Source of the DNA: Calditrichia bacterium
GTDB taxonomy: Bacteria; Calditrichota; Calditrichia; Calditrichales; J004
Reading direction: 5' to 3'
NCBI GenBank assembly: GCA_020635035.1
Contig: JACKAO010000001.1
Span: forward strand, 434,001 to 498,000
Length of the DNA stretch: 64,000 nucleotides
Below, in pieces: positions 52,351 through 60,680 of this stretch. The position numbers were made by a program, and so were the translations under genes. A model generated the notes under the pieces. It saw only the letters and a program-made list of their open reading frames with translations, was not told the DNA's origin and did not search any database. Within the stretch, counting starts at the first letter, position 1; each line of letters opens with the position of its first letter.

Positions 52351-53631
52351 TTACGACGATTGTTGTTTAAGCAGCTCGCTGATCTTTTTAAAAGTATATC
52401 CCTTTGATTTTAAGCTGTCAATCAACTCTCCAAGTGTTTGATAGGGAAAATCTTCTGAACGCTCACTTCCTAAGTGCATAAGAATTATTTTCCCGTTTAA
52501 ACCATCTTTTTGTTCCAGCTGCAGAAAATGATTTTTTATATCTTCTGCCGTTCTGTAAAGTTCAGAATTTTTATCTTCCACCCAATCCCATGAATCACAA
52601 TGATATGACCATCCTATATGACGATAACCCAGTTCTGCTGCCCAGAATAGAATTTCCCTGTTTATCTCACCAAACGGAGCCCGCCAGAAAGGCATCATAT
52701 GTTTTTTAGTCAGGTTATAAAACAGACTGTCAGTGCGGTTTAACTGAGATTGTAAATAATTCTGATTAACATAAGTCCGGGAATTGTTTTTCCCGTCAAT
52801 TTCCAGATTTGTAAAATGGGGATGGCTGTAAGAATGATTTCCAACTTCATGACCATTTGTAATTATTTCTTCAACAAGGTCAGGAAAATTCTGAATAAAC
52901 TGCCCTGTCAGAAAAATTGTGCAGTAAACCTTTTTTTCAGCAAGAATGTCCAGAATTTCTTTTGTACCTATGTTACTCGAACCGCCATCAAACGTCAGTG
53001 CCAAAGATTTCAGAGATGTTTTGGTTCTGTAAACAGGCTGCATCAGGTAATCAAGCCTTGGTGCGCTGTATGTCATACTGAAAGAATCAATGAGCGTGCT
53101 TTTTCCCGTTTGATCAATTCCCCAAATTGTGAAACTGTTCTTGCCGGAAGAAAGATTTATGTCATTGAAGGAAAAGTTTTTTTCACCCGGCAGAAGACTT
53201 TCTACAAACTTTCCATTATGCAGGAGAGTAAGCACCATTTCTTCGGTAAAATCGACATTGATTTTAAAGCGTCCTTTAACTGCATAACGGATGGAATCAA
53301 TAACATACCCTGCTGGTGCGGGAAAAGTGACAATACTATCGGTTGGGGTAATAATTTTTTCAGAACTATCATCAATCCTGGAAACGATCAAATTATACAT
53401 GATTATATTTGAAAAAATGACAATCAAAATAAACCACGTAAATTCTTTACTTATTTTAAAAACACTGAATAAATCTTTTGTTTTCCATAAAATTATGCAT
53501 TTGACACTGCAAAATAAATGATGAAAGTAAGTCTTCTGACAATCAAGACAAATAGGATCTTTACAATGAAAGCATTTACGTGCTGTAAACTTTTCGGGGT
53601 GATTTTTACATGGATGTTTTGCTGCAGCCAT
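52351..53631 (-). CDS. Membrane polysaccharide deacetylase with N-terminal zinc finger
   Basis: This protein has 426 residues if started at ATG 53631, chosen because the zinc motif begins immediately after it. Residues 8-45 form a B-box-like zinc finger (CKNHPEK, CFHCKDPICLDC, HHLFCSVKC). A transmembrane helix follows (FTWFILIVIFSNIIMYNLIV), then an Ig-like module. The NodB deacetylase domain (about 215-400) has LALTFDGGSS, HSYSHPHF, FWRAPFGEI, HCDSWDW and ILMHLG. The catalytic Asp is present, but the second Asp of the usual TFDDG, a metal ligand, is Gly. A zinc finger facing the cytoplasm ahead of an exported deacetylase is unusual. It lies downstream of lipM and overlaps it only if a longer start is used. 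Confidence 0.75.
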   Translation of the reverse strand: MAAAKHPCKNHPEKFTARKCFHCKDPICLDCQKTYFHHLFCSVKCIILWKTKDLFSVFKISKEFTWFILIVIFSNIIMYNLIVSRIDDSSEKIITPTDSIVTFPAPAGYVIDSIRYAVKGRFKINVDFTEEMVLTLLHNGKFVESLLPGEKNFSFNDINLSSGKNSFTIWGIDQTGKSTLIDSFSMTYSAPRLDYLMQPVYRTKTSLKSLALTFDGGSSNIGTKEILDILAEKKVYCTIFLTGQFIQNFPDLVEEIITNGHEVGNHSYSHPHFTNLEIDGKNNSRTYVNQNYLQSQLNRTDSLFYNLTKKHMMPFWRAPFGEINREILFWAAELGYRHIGWSYHCDSWDWVEDKNSELYRTAEDIKNHFLQLEQKDGLNGKIILMHLGSERSEDFPYQTLGELIDSLKSKGYTFKKISELLKQQSS

Positions 53632-53708
53632 ATTGGTATCTGAATATAGTAAAAACAGGTAGTAATTTGTTACAAAGCTCGTTACAATACAAATCTGATC
53701 GCAGACAT

Positions 53709-54527
53709 TTACAGACAAACCTGGTCTATATATTTAAGGGCATCCTTAATTTCTTCATTGGATGGATATCGATAATACATCTGAATTCCGGATTTTTCAA
53801 ACATGTCCAATAACGGATCAGCTATTTCATTTACGGTAATTCTGCGGCTATTAACCTGTTCCAAAGACATTGATTTTTCTTTGAGAAGATTTTTTTGCTG
53901 TTGTTGTTCGTCCGGATTTAAGAGCAGGTAATCTATGATTTCTTCATGTGTCGGTTTGATCATAATCGAACCATGTTGCAAAATTGCATATTTTAATAAT
54001 TTTTGGGCACTTCCAACGACTTTCTTACCATCATATTGAATTTCACTCAATGCGGAGCGGTTAAAGCATGCAAAAGTATCGGCTGCCTGATTAAGATAGA
54101 TCCCCTTTTTTTCTGTACCAGCCAGTTCAACATTATATCCAATACTGTTTAATGCCTTAGCCAGATTGCTATGAAAATAGGCATATACTGCATGATGGTT
54201 TACTTTATTACGCGGAAGAATAAATGAATATGTCAATTCATCAGAGTGCAAAATTGCACTTCCCCCGGTTGGCCTGCGGACTATATCATATCCATTTGCC
54301 TGCAGTTTTTCAATGTTTATTAAATCACTTTTCTGATGATGACCTAAGGACAGACAAAAGGGATTCCATCCATAAAACCTTAACAAAGGTGTAGTGCTAT
54401 ATTCCATCTGTTCTGCGAAATAGAGATCAAGGCACATATTCTCCGTGCCATTGAACTTCTGAAATGGTAAAACACGGATCTGCTTGAACGGAAATGGCGG
54501 ATTTTTATCGGATAATACCACGATCAC
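53709..54527 (-). CDS. LplA/LipM-family lipoate or octanoate transferase
   Basis: The 272-residue protein of the biotin/lipoate ligase fold has RFYGWNPFCLSLGHHQ, VRRPTGGSAILHSDELTYSF, the DTFACFNRSALSEIQYDGKK segment and KVVGSAQKLLKYAILQHGSI. The Cys in ACFN lies where LipM octanoyltransferases keep their acyl-cysteine, so LipM is more likely than a true lipoate ligase. It would modify lipoyl domains of dehydrogenase complexes. It starts at GTG and overlaps lpxA by 23 bp. A lipoyl enzyme inside the lipid A operon is probably a positional accident. Confidence 0.82.
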   Translation of the reverse strand: MIVVLSDKNPPFPFKQIRVLPFQKFNGTENMCLDLYFAEQMEYSTTPLLRFYGWNPFCLSLGHHQKSDLINIEKLQANGYDIVRRPTGGSAILHSDELTYSFILPRNKVNHHAVYAYFHSNLAKALNSIGYNVELAGTEKKGIYLNQAADTFACFNRSALSEIQYDGKKVVGSAQKLLKYAILQHGSIMIKPTHEEIIDYLLLNPDEQQQQKNLLKEKSMSLEQVNSRRITVNEIADPLLDMFEKSGIQMYYRYPSNEEIKDALKYIDQVCL

Positions 54528-55278
54528 AATTTTTCAGAAAATCAACAAGGTGCATTACTTCGGGGATAGAAGTATAGCTTTCAGAAATAATTTGTATAGC
54601 TTCTTTAATTGTATTGTTTTGTCTGTACAAAATTTTATAGGAATTACGCAACGCTGATAAGGTTTCTTCAGTAAATCCGCGACGCACTAAACCAATTTTA
54701 TTTAGTCCGGCAAATTGCAGGGGTTCGCCCATTGCCAGAATGTAAGGCGGAACGTCTTTGGGAATGCGTAATCCCCCGCCAATAAAGCTTTGAGTCCCTA
54801 TTTTTACAAATTGATGTACAGGTGTCAGACCGCCAATACCTACAAAATCTTCTATTATGACGTGCCCGGCTAAATTGACTGAATTGGCAAGAATTACATT
54901 ATTTCCGATGTGACAATCATGGGCAACGTGACTATATGCCATCAGAAGACAATTATCACCAATACGTGTATAATAGCTGTGTGTGGTTGCCCTGTTAAGT
55001 GTTGCAAATTCCCGGATAGTTGTATTTTTTCCGATTACCAGGAAGGTCTTTTCATTTTCAAACTTCAAGTCTTGTGGTTCTGTGCCCAGAACAGCACCCT
55101 TGTATATTTTACAACCTTCACCAATCTCCGTACCGGAAGCAATTTGTACATGCGGCCCGATCTTAACATTATCAGCTATTTTTACATCAGCATCGATAAT
55201 TGTATAAGGACCAACACTCACATTGTTACCAATCTCTGCTTTAGAATCTATTATTGCTGTGGGATGAATCTCAGACAT
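54505..55278 (-). CDS. lpxA: UDP-GlcNAc acyltransferase LpxA
   Basis: The 257-residue left-handed beta-helix acyltransferase performs the first step of lipid A synthesis. Hexapeptide repeats include IHPTAIIDSKAEIGNNVSVG and VKIGPHVQIASGTEIGEG, and the catalytic His lies in LLMAYSHVAHDCHIGN. Later motifs are VGIGGLTPVHQFVKIG and GLNKIGLVRRGF, the last typical of LpxA and not LpxD. The C-terminal helical region finishes the protein. It follows the lpxC-fabZ gene by 8 nt. Length is standard. Confidence 0.96.
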   Translation of the reverse strand: MSEIHPTAIIDSKAEIGNNVSVGPYTIIDADVKIADNVKIGPHVQIASGTEIGEGCKIYKGAVLGTEPQDLKFENEKTFLVIGKNTTIREFATLNRATTHSYYTRIGDNCLLMAYSHVAHDCHIGNNVILANSVNLAGHVIIEDFVGIGGLTPVHQFVKIGTQSFIGGGLRIPKDVPPYILAMGEPLQFAGLNKIGLVRRGFTEETLSALRNSYKILYRQNNTIKEAIQIISESYTSIPEVMHLVDFLKNCDRGIIR

Positions 55279-55286
55279 CGTTGCTC

Positions 55287-56696
55287 CTATTTCTCTACTA
55301 TCGCAGCCATCATTTCAGCTTCACACACCAATTGTCCCTTTACATATGCTTTACCAGCCATTTTAAAAGTACTTCGCCGGGCTTTTAACATTTCAAGCTC
55401 CATTACCAACTGGTCACCAGGCACAACAGGTTTACGGAATTTAACCTGATCGATCCCCATAAAAAAGACAAGTTTCTCTTCAACATTTTCTTGTTCATTT
55501 AACAGGAGTACCCCACCCACCTGAGCCATTGCTTCAACAATCAACACACCTGGCATAACGGGTCTGTCCGGAAAGTGTCCTTCAAAGAAGGGCTCATTTG
55601 TTGTTACATTTTTTAATCCGACTGCTCTTACTTCTGGTTCAAGTTCAACTATCGAATCGACTAATAAAAACGGATAACGATGCGGAAGAATTTTCTTTAT
55701 GGCGTTTACATCAAAGACTACACCTTTTTTCTGAATATCCTGGTATTTTCGTGTAAGGCGCTGTTTTTTATAGAGCGATCTTAAAATTTTTGCAAATTCT
55801 ATATTACTTTGATGACCAGGGCGGGCAGCAAGAATTTGTGCTTTAATATTTACACCGGCGAGCGCCAAATCTCCCATTAAGTCCAATAACTTATGCCGGC
55901 AAGGTTCATTTTTGTATCGCAGAGTTTTATTATTAAGTGTACCGTTTTCGCCAAGAACAACTTCATCAGCAATATCAAACATTTTCCGGAGCCGGGTTAT
56001 GTCATCGTCCGAAAGTTGACGATCAACAATCACAACGGCTGAATCCAGGTCTCCGCCTTTTATAAGTCCCTGCTCAGCTAATCCTTCAACTTCATGCAGG
56101 AAACAAAATGTTCTTGCCGGGGCAAATTCAGATATAAACTCTGTCTCCAGATCGAACAAACCCGTATGCTGACTACCTAAGGCAGGATTCTGGTAATCAA
56201 TCATAACCGTCAGGCGGTAATCATCTGTGGGGAGAGCAACAATCTGAACACCCTTTTTATCAACCGTAAAATTAACTGTTTCTTCAATTACAAGAAATTC
56301 ACGGTCAGCTTCCTGAATGTCAAGCCCTGCATCCTGAAGAATCTCAACAAAAGGCATGGCTGAGCCGTCCGCAATCGGGGGCTCATTTGCATTCAGCTCA
56401 ATACGAACGTTATCGATTTCCAATCCGACTAATGCAGCCAGTACATGTTCTATCGTGTGAACAGCAACACCATCTACCTGAATTGTCGTTCCGCGTAAAC
56501 TATCAACATTAGTATCCTGAACAACATTATCAACAACTGCTTCAATTTCAGGAGAATTGTCAATATCAACTCTTACGAATTTTCTCCCATAGTTTTCAGG
56601 GGCTGGCTTAAATGTAAGCTTTGTTTTATTACCAGTATGAAGACCGCGCCCTTCATATGATACTTCTTTTTTAATCGTTGCCTGCTTTGTTCTCAT
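55287..56696 (-). CDS. LpxC-FabZ fusion: lipid A deacetylase and hydroxyacyl-ACP dehydratase
   Basis: The 469-residue bifunctional protein has LpxC at about 1-300, with VSYEGRGLHTGNKTKL, the zinc motif HTIEHVLAALVGLEIDN, ARTFCFLHEVE and HKLLDLMGDLALAG. FabZ occupies about 325-469 with KKILPHRYPFLLVDSI, the catalytic EGHFPDRPVMPGVLIVEAMAQVGG, and a closing VKGQLVCEAEMMA. LpxC commits UDP-acyl-GlcNAc to lipid A while FabZ makes unsaturated acyl-ACP from the same hydroxyacyl pool, so the fusion couples competing uses. This fusion is known in Bacteroidota and related phyla and supports FCB affiliation. Confidence 0.96.
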   Translation of the reverse strand: MRTKQATIKKEVSYEGRGLHTGNKTKLTFKPAPENYGRKFVRVDIDNSPEIEAVVDNVVQDTNVDSLRGTTIQVDGVAVHTIEHVLAALVGLEIDNVRIELNANEPPIADGSAMPFVEILQDAGLDIQEADREFLVIEETVNFTVDKKGVQIVALPTDDYRLTVMIDYQNPALGSQHTGLFDLETEFISEFAPARTFCFLHEVEGLAEQGLIKGGDLDSAVVIVDRQLSDDDITRLRKMFDIADEVVLGENGTLNNKTLRYKNEPCRHKLLDLMGDLALAGVNIKAQILAARPGHQSNIEFAKILRSLYKKQRLTRKYQDIQKKGVVFDVNAIKKILPHRYPFLLVDSIVELEPEVRAVGLKNVTTNEPFFEGHFPDRPVMPGVLIVEAMAQVGGVLLLNEQENVEEKLVFFMGIDQVKFRKPVVPGDQLVMELEMLKARRSTFKMAGKAYVKGQLVCEAEMMAAIVEK

Positions 56697-56701
56697 CCAG
56701 A

Positions 56702-57748
56702 TTATTTCCCGTTTTTGGCTTTTAGTTCTTCCCTAATTTCAATCAATTCATTCTCTAATTGATTTATTCGTTTAACGTATTCAGGTAAATGCCTTAAACT
56801 CACATCAATACGTTTACGTTGCATTATAGGTAATGCAGGGGTACCAAATAAAATTGAATTCGGCTCTGTGTCTTTAGAAATCCCTGATTGAGCTGCAACA
56901 ACTGTCCTGTCGTTAACTTTAATATGCCCACTGACACCAACCTGGCCACCTATTGTAACATTCCTGCCTATTTCCGTACTTCCGGCAACCCCAGCCTGGG
57001 CTGCCATTACGGTATTCTCACCAACGATACAATTATGTGCTATCTGGATAAGATTATCAAGCTTAACACCATCTTTAATGATGGTAGAACCCATTGTTGC
57101 ACGATCAATGGTTGAATTTGCTCCAATTTCAACATTATTTCCGATGATTACATTTCCCAGTTGCGGAATTTTCTCATAAGAATCGCCTTTTGGGGCAAAC
57201 CCAAAACCATCACTCCCTACAACCACGCCATTATGAAAAATAGCATTGTTCCCAACAACGCAATCTTCCCTGATACTGACATTTGGATAAAAAATGCAGT
57301 TATCACCAATTTTAACATTATCGAGAATAACAACTCCCGGATAAAACGTACAGTTATTGCCAACCGCACAATCCGAACCAATGTATACAAAAGGAGCTAT
57401 ATTGCAGTCATTTCCAATTACAGCAGTAGAATTTATCTGCGCATTTTGGGATATACCTTTAAAACTTAGTTCTCTTTCAGGTGTAAACAGCTTTAAAACA
57501 AATAAAAACCCCATATAAGCATTGTCCACTTTTATATGAGGTATTTCCAGATCTTTTATATTGTTATCTACAATAACAGCACTGGCTTTGGTCTGAGCAA
57601 GAAAGTGTTTATACTTTGGATTGGCAAGAAATGTAATCTGGCCTTCCGTGGCACTTTCTATTTTTGCAGGACCACTTATTTCAATATTTCCATCACCTGA
57701 AAATGAACCATGTAAATACTTTGCGATTTCTTCAAGTTTCATTTTCAC
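56702..57748 (-). CDS. lpxD: UDP-3-O-acyl-glucosamine N-acyltransferase LpxD
   Basis: The 348-residue acyltransferase adds the N-linked acyl chain in lipid A synthesis. The uridine-binding N-domain (EEIAKYLHGSFSGDGNIEIS, ITFLANPKYKHFLAQTKASAVIV) is followed by hexapeptide repeats. The active-site motif reads LDNLIQIAHNCIVGENTVMAAQAGVAGSTEIG, matching LpxD, and a C-terminal coiled coil (KRINQLENELIEIREELKA) closes the protein. It starts at GTG, with an ATG two codons later also possible. It lies directly after the skp gene in the outer-membrane operon. Confidence 0.96.
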   Translation of the reverse strand: MKMKLEEIAKYLHGSFSGDGNIEISGPAKIESATEGQITFLANPKYKHFLAQTKASAVIVDNNIKDLEIPHIKVDNAYMGFLFVLKLFTPERELSFKGISQNAQINSTAVIGNDCNIAPFVYIGSDCAVGNNCTFYPGVVILDNVKIGDNCIFYPNVSIREDCVVGNNAIFHNGVVVGSDGFGFAPKGDSYEKIPQLGNVIIGNNVEIGANSTIDRATMGSTIIKDGVKLDNLIQIAHNCIVGENTVMAAQAGVAGSTEIGRNVTIGGQVGVSGHIKVNDRTVVAAQSGISKDTEPNSILFGTPALPIMQRKRIDVSLRHLPEYVKRINQLENELIEIREELKAKNGK

Positions 57749-57753
57749 GATTA

Positions 57754-58278
57754 CTATTTTTTACCTGCGCCTTTATTCAGTTCATCAAGAACTTGTTGAG
57801 TAATATCATGTGCCGGTTTGGCCCAAAGAATTCCTACAGCTCCATCAAAAATAAAATCATACCCTTCATCTTCACCGATTTTTTTAATGACAGCATTGAT
57901 TTTATCAAGAACGGGTTGCCCGAGTTCAGCCTGTTTTTTATAAATTTCACCCTGGGGACCAAGTTTTTCATATTTATACTTTTCGATCTCCATTGCTTTT
58001 TGCTGCATCATGCGTTCTTTTTCCTGTTTTTTCTCTGGGCTTAAAAGCAGGCTTTGTGATTCAATTTCATCAAGCAAAGTCTGATACTCTTTAACTAACT
58101 GATCGTATTCTGCCTGGTATTTGTTTTGTATCTCAGTAAGTTTGTTCTGAACACCTTTATATTCTTCAAATTCATTTAAAACTCTTTGTGAATGAACATA
58201 AGCAAGCTTTTGAGCAAAAGCAGGTGTTAACACCATTGTTGTTAGCACTAGTATGAATAGCAATTTTACTGATTTCAC
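57754..58278 (-). CDS. OmpH/Skp-family periplasmic chaperone
   Basis: The 174-residue protein has a signal peptide (VKLLFILVLTTMVLTPAFAQ) and the OmpH pattern: short strand LAYVHSQRVLNEFEEY, a long coiled-coil tentacle to about residue 120 (QNKLTEIQNKYQAEYDQLVKE and KEKERMMQQKAMEIEKYKYEK), and a closing KKIGEDEGYDFIFDGAVGILWA. Skp holds unfolded outer-membrane proteins for BamA. It starts at GTG behind GGAGG and sits between bamA and lpxD, the usual location. The 76-bp gap to bamA is the largest in the operon. Confidence 0.92.
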   Translation of the reverse strand: MKSVKLLFILVLTTMVLTPAFAQKLAYVHSQRVLNEFEEYKGVQNKLTEIQNKYQAEYDQLVKEYQTLLDEIESQSLLLSPEKKQEKERMMQQKAMEIEKYKYEKLGPQGEIYKKQAELGQPVLDKINAVIKKIGEDEGYDFIFDGAVGILWAKPAHDITQQVLDELNKGAGKK

Positions 58279-58354
58279 GAAGTTCCTCCTGTAAAAATAG
58301 TGTTTTTGTCTTTAAGTGAGTAATAAACTACAACTTTTTAATTTAGCTAATTGT

Positions 58355-60667
58355 TTAAAATCTTCCAAATTGAAAGTGAACTTTCCAACGCCCTTCCCTG
58401 TTGCCCAGTTTATCGTAATAATCAAAACCATAACCAAAGTCGATCCCGATAATACCAACAAGTGGCATGAATAAACGAATACCCGCACCAAGCGAACGCC
58501 GTAATTCAAATGGATTTGTTTCACCGATTGTTGACCAGGCATTTCCACCTTCCGCAAAAAGCAAACCAAAAATGGTTGGATTCGGAGCAATGGGGAAACG
58601 CAATTCGAGTGTGGATTTTACCATCGATTTACCACCGATTGGCTGTCCACTGCTGGTTAAGGGACCAACCTGACCGTCATCATACCCTCGTAATCCTTCA
58701 GCAAACCCAAGGCCACTTCCACCAAGATAAAAATATTCACCGAAAAGGATGCTTGTGTCATCTTTCAATTCTTTAATCAAGCCATATTTATTCTGGGCAT
58801 ATAAAACTAAATTAGCTGGAAGCGGAATAAACCATTCCGATGAAAATATTGTTTTAAAAAAGTGCTGTTGACCGCCAAAGGGACCACCGGATAATTCTGT
58901 AGTGAGTGAATGTGCCGTTCCTTTTGTTGGAAATTCAGGGTTATTCCTGCTATCACGTGAAATAATCTGCGTCAGACTAAACTGAGTTGTACGGCCTTCA
59001 CGATAGATGGATAATAACTGCGAGTCGCTGATGTTGGAAATTCTGGTTTCTGCAGCACGGAAAATCCAGTCTCCGCGGAAATAGTTGTCAGGCCAGCGGA
59101 ATCTGCGGCCCAATCTCACCGAAGCACCACGATCATTACGGGTCCAGGGATAATATCCACCGCCTGTACGGGTATCAAATAAAGAGAACCCGCCAAGTGT
59201 GGGTGTGTCAAAAAGCCATGGTTCAGTAAAACTTATGGAAAATGAACGGTAAATACGTCCGAACTGCCAATCTATTGCTAAACGTTGACCATCTCCTCCA
59301 CTGAACGGATGTGCCATGGAAAAATTATTAAAAGTGAGTCCTATGCTTCCGATCAGACCATCACGCTGGCTGTAGCCTGCGGACATATTAGCCATATCCG
59401 TTGATTTTTCTTCAACTTCAACTTTAAGATTTACATGTTTTGAGTCATCTGGAATAAGCCGGACATCCGGTGTAATATTACTGAAATAGTTCAGAATCAT
59501 CAGGTCACGAATTGATCGCTCCAGCTTGGCACTATTAAATTTATCACCCGGATGCAGTTTAAATTCCCGGCGGATTACTTTTTCATGAGTTTTTGTATTG
59601 CCGGTAATTTGCACTTCTTTAATTCTTACAACGTTACCTTCTGTTATTGAAAAATTTATATTTAATGTATCATTCTCAACAGGAATTTCCTGTGGCACAA
59701 TACTTGCGAAAAGATAACCCTGGTTGTAATAAAGTTTTTGCAATCTGTCACGGATGCCTTCATCATATTTCTTTTGGTCATAGACATCACCGCGCTGGAT
59801 ATCGAGAGTGAAGGCTAATTCTTCATCAGTGAAAATCTCATTGCCGTCAAATTTTATATCGCCGAAATAATATTTATTTCCTTCATAAACCCAGATATCA
59901 ATATACAAATCCTGCTTATCATCGCTATAGTGTAATGAATCACGCAAAACTTCCGCGTCGCGATAACCATTTTCCTTGTAATACTGAACAACCAGGTTTT
60001 TATCTTCTTCAAACTTTTTAGGATCAAAATCTGCACTGCGCCACCAGCGGTCTTCCTGGATTTCCTCCATTGCGTCTTTTAAATCATCATCATCGAAAGC
60101 CTTGTTATTATGAAAGGTTATTTTTTCAACCTGGACTTCTGCGCCTTCTGTGATGTTAATATTAAGATCAACTTTTTGGTCAGCAACATATGAAGTATCT
60201 ATAGTAAGCTCGGCAAGCAGGAAACCTTCATCAAAATACTTTTTAAGAATGCGCTGTTTCATTTGCGACATTTTAAAAGGAGTGACTACCATCCCGCGGT
60301 AGGTATCCAGTTCATCTTCGATTTCATCTTTAGAAAGTTCATCATAACCTGATATATTAACAAGGTTCAGGCGTGGATATTCCTGCACTTTAATCAGTAT
60401 GTCTATCCCATCAATTGATTGATTGGTTACATAAATCTGGATATCAGAAAAGATACGAAGCGCCCAAAGATTCTTAATCGCCTGCTGGATATCTTCACCG
60501 GTAATTTCCATACCGGATGCAAGCCCGGAGTTTAATCTGATTGAACTGGCATCTGCACTTTTATTTCCTTCGACAGTTATTGCATTTATTACAATTTTCT
60601 GTGCCTGCGCATGTACAAGAGTGGTTAAAAACATTAATAATAGTATTGTGGCGAAAAATTTTCGCAA
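58355..60667 (-). CDS. bamA: Outer-membrane protein assembly factor BamA
   Basis: The 770-residue Omp85 protein has a signal peptide (FFATILLLMFLTTLVHAQ) and five POTRA domains over about residues 24-430 (INAITVEGNKSADASSIRLN, VNISGYDELSKDEIEDELD, VEKITFHNNKAFDDDDLKDA, FGDIKFDGNEIFTDEELAF, IKEVQITGNTKTHEKVIRRE). The barrel ends with WKVHFQFGRF, an aromatic C-terminus. The lid loop contains GLRGYDDGQVGP, equivalent to the VRGF/Y motif of Omp85. It starts at TTG behind strong GGAGG. It folds barrel proteins into the outer membrane and is encoded between tamB and skp. Confidence 0.96.
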   Translation of the reverse strand: MRKFFATILLLMFLTTLVHAQAQKIVINAITVEGNKSADASSIRLNSGLASGMEITGEDIQQAIKNLWALRIFSDIQIYVTNQSIDGIDILIKVQEYPRLNLVNISGYDELSKDEIEDELDTYRGMVVTPFKMSQMKQRILKKYFDEGFLLAELTIDTSYVADQKVDLNINITEGAEVQVEKITFHNNKAFDDDDLKDAMEEIQEDRWWRSADFDPKKFEEDKNLVVQYYKENGYRDAEVLRDSLHYSDDKQDLYIDIWVYEGNKYYFGDIKFDGNEIFTDEELAFTLDIQRGDVYDQKKYDEGIRDRLQKLYYNQGYLFASIVPQEIPVENDTLNINFSITEGNVVRIKEVQITGNTKTHEKVIRREFKLHPGDKFNSAKLERSIRDLMILNYFSNITPDVRLIPDDSKHVNLKVEVEEKSTDMANMSAGYSQRDGLIGSIGLTFNNFSMAHPFSGGDGQRLAIDWQFGRIYRSFSISFTEPWLFDTPTLGGFSLFDTRTGGGYYPWTRNDRGASVRLGRRFRWPDNYFRGDWIFRAAETRISNISDSQLLSIYREGRTTQFSLTQIISRDSRNNPEFPTKGTAHSLTTELSGGPFGGQQHFFKTIFSSEWFIPLPANLVLYAQNKYGLIKELKDDTSILFGEYFYLGGSGLGFAEGLRGYDDGQVGPLTSSGQPIGGKSMVKSTLELRFPIAPNPTIFGLLFAEGGNAWSTIGETNPFELRRSLGAGIRLFMPLVGIIGIDFGYGFDYYDKLGNREGRWKVHFQFGRF

Positions 60668-60680
60668 GCCTGCCTCCGTG

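Noticed and set aside
52816..53412. 198-residue open frame on the plus strand
   Set aside because: It lies entirely antisense to the deacetylase gene, has Cys/Phe-rich composition and no ribosome site; a shadow frame.
54910..55449. 179-residue open frame on the plus strand
   Set aside because: Antisense to lpxA and lpxC-fabZ with no coding signature; the minus-strand genes are certain.
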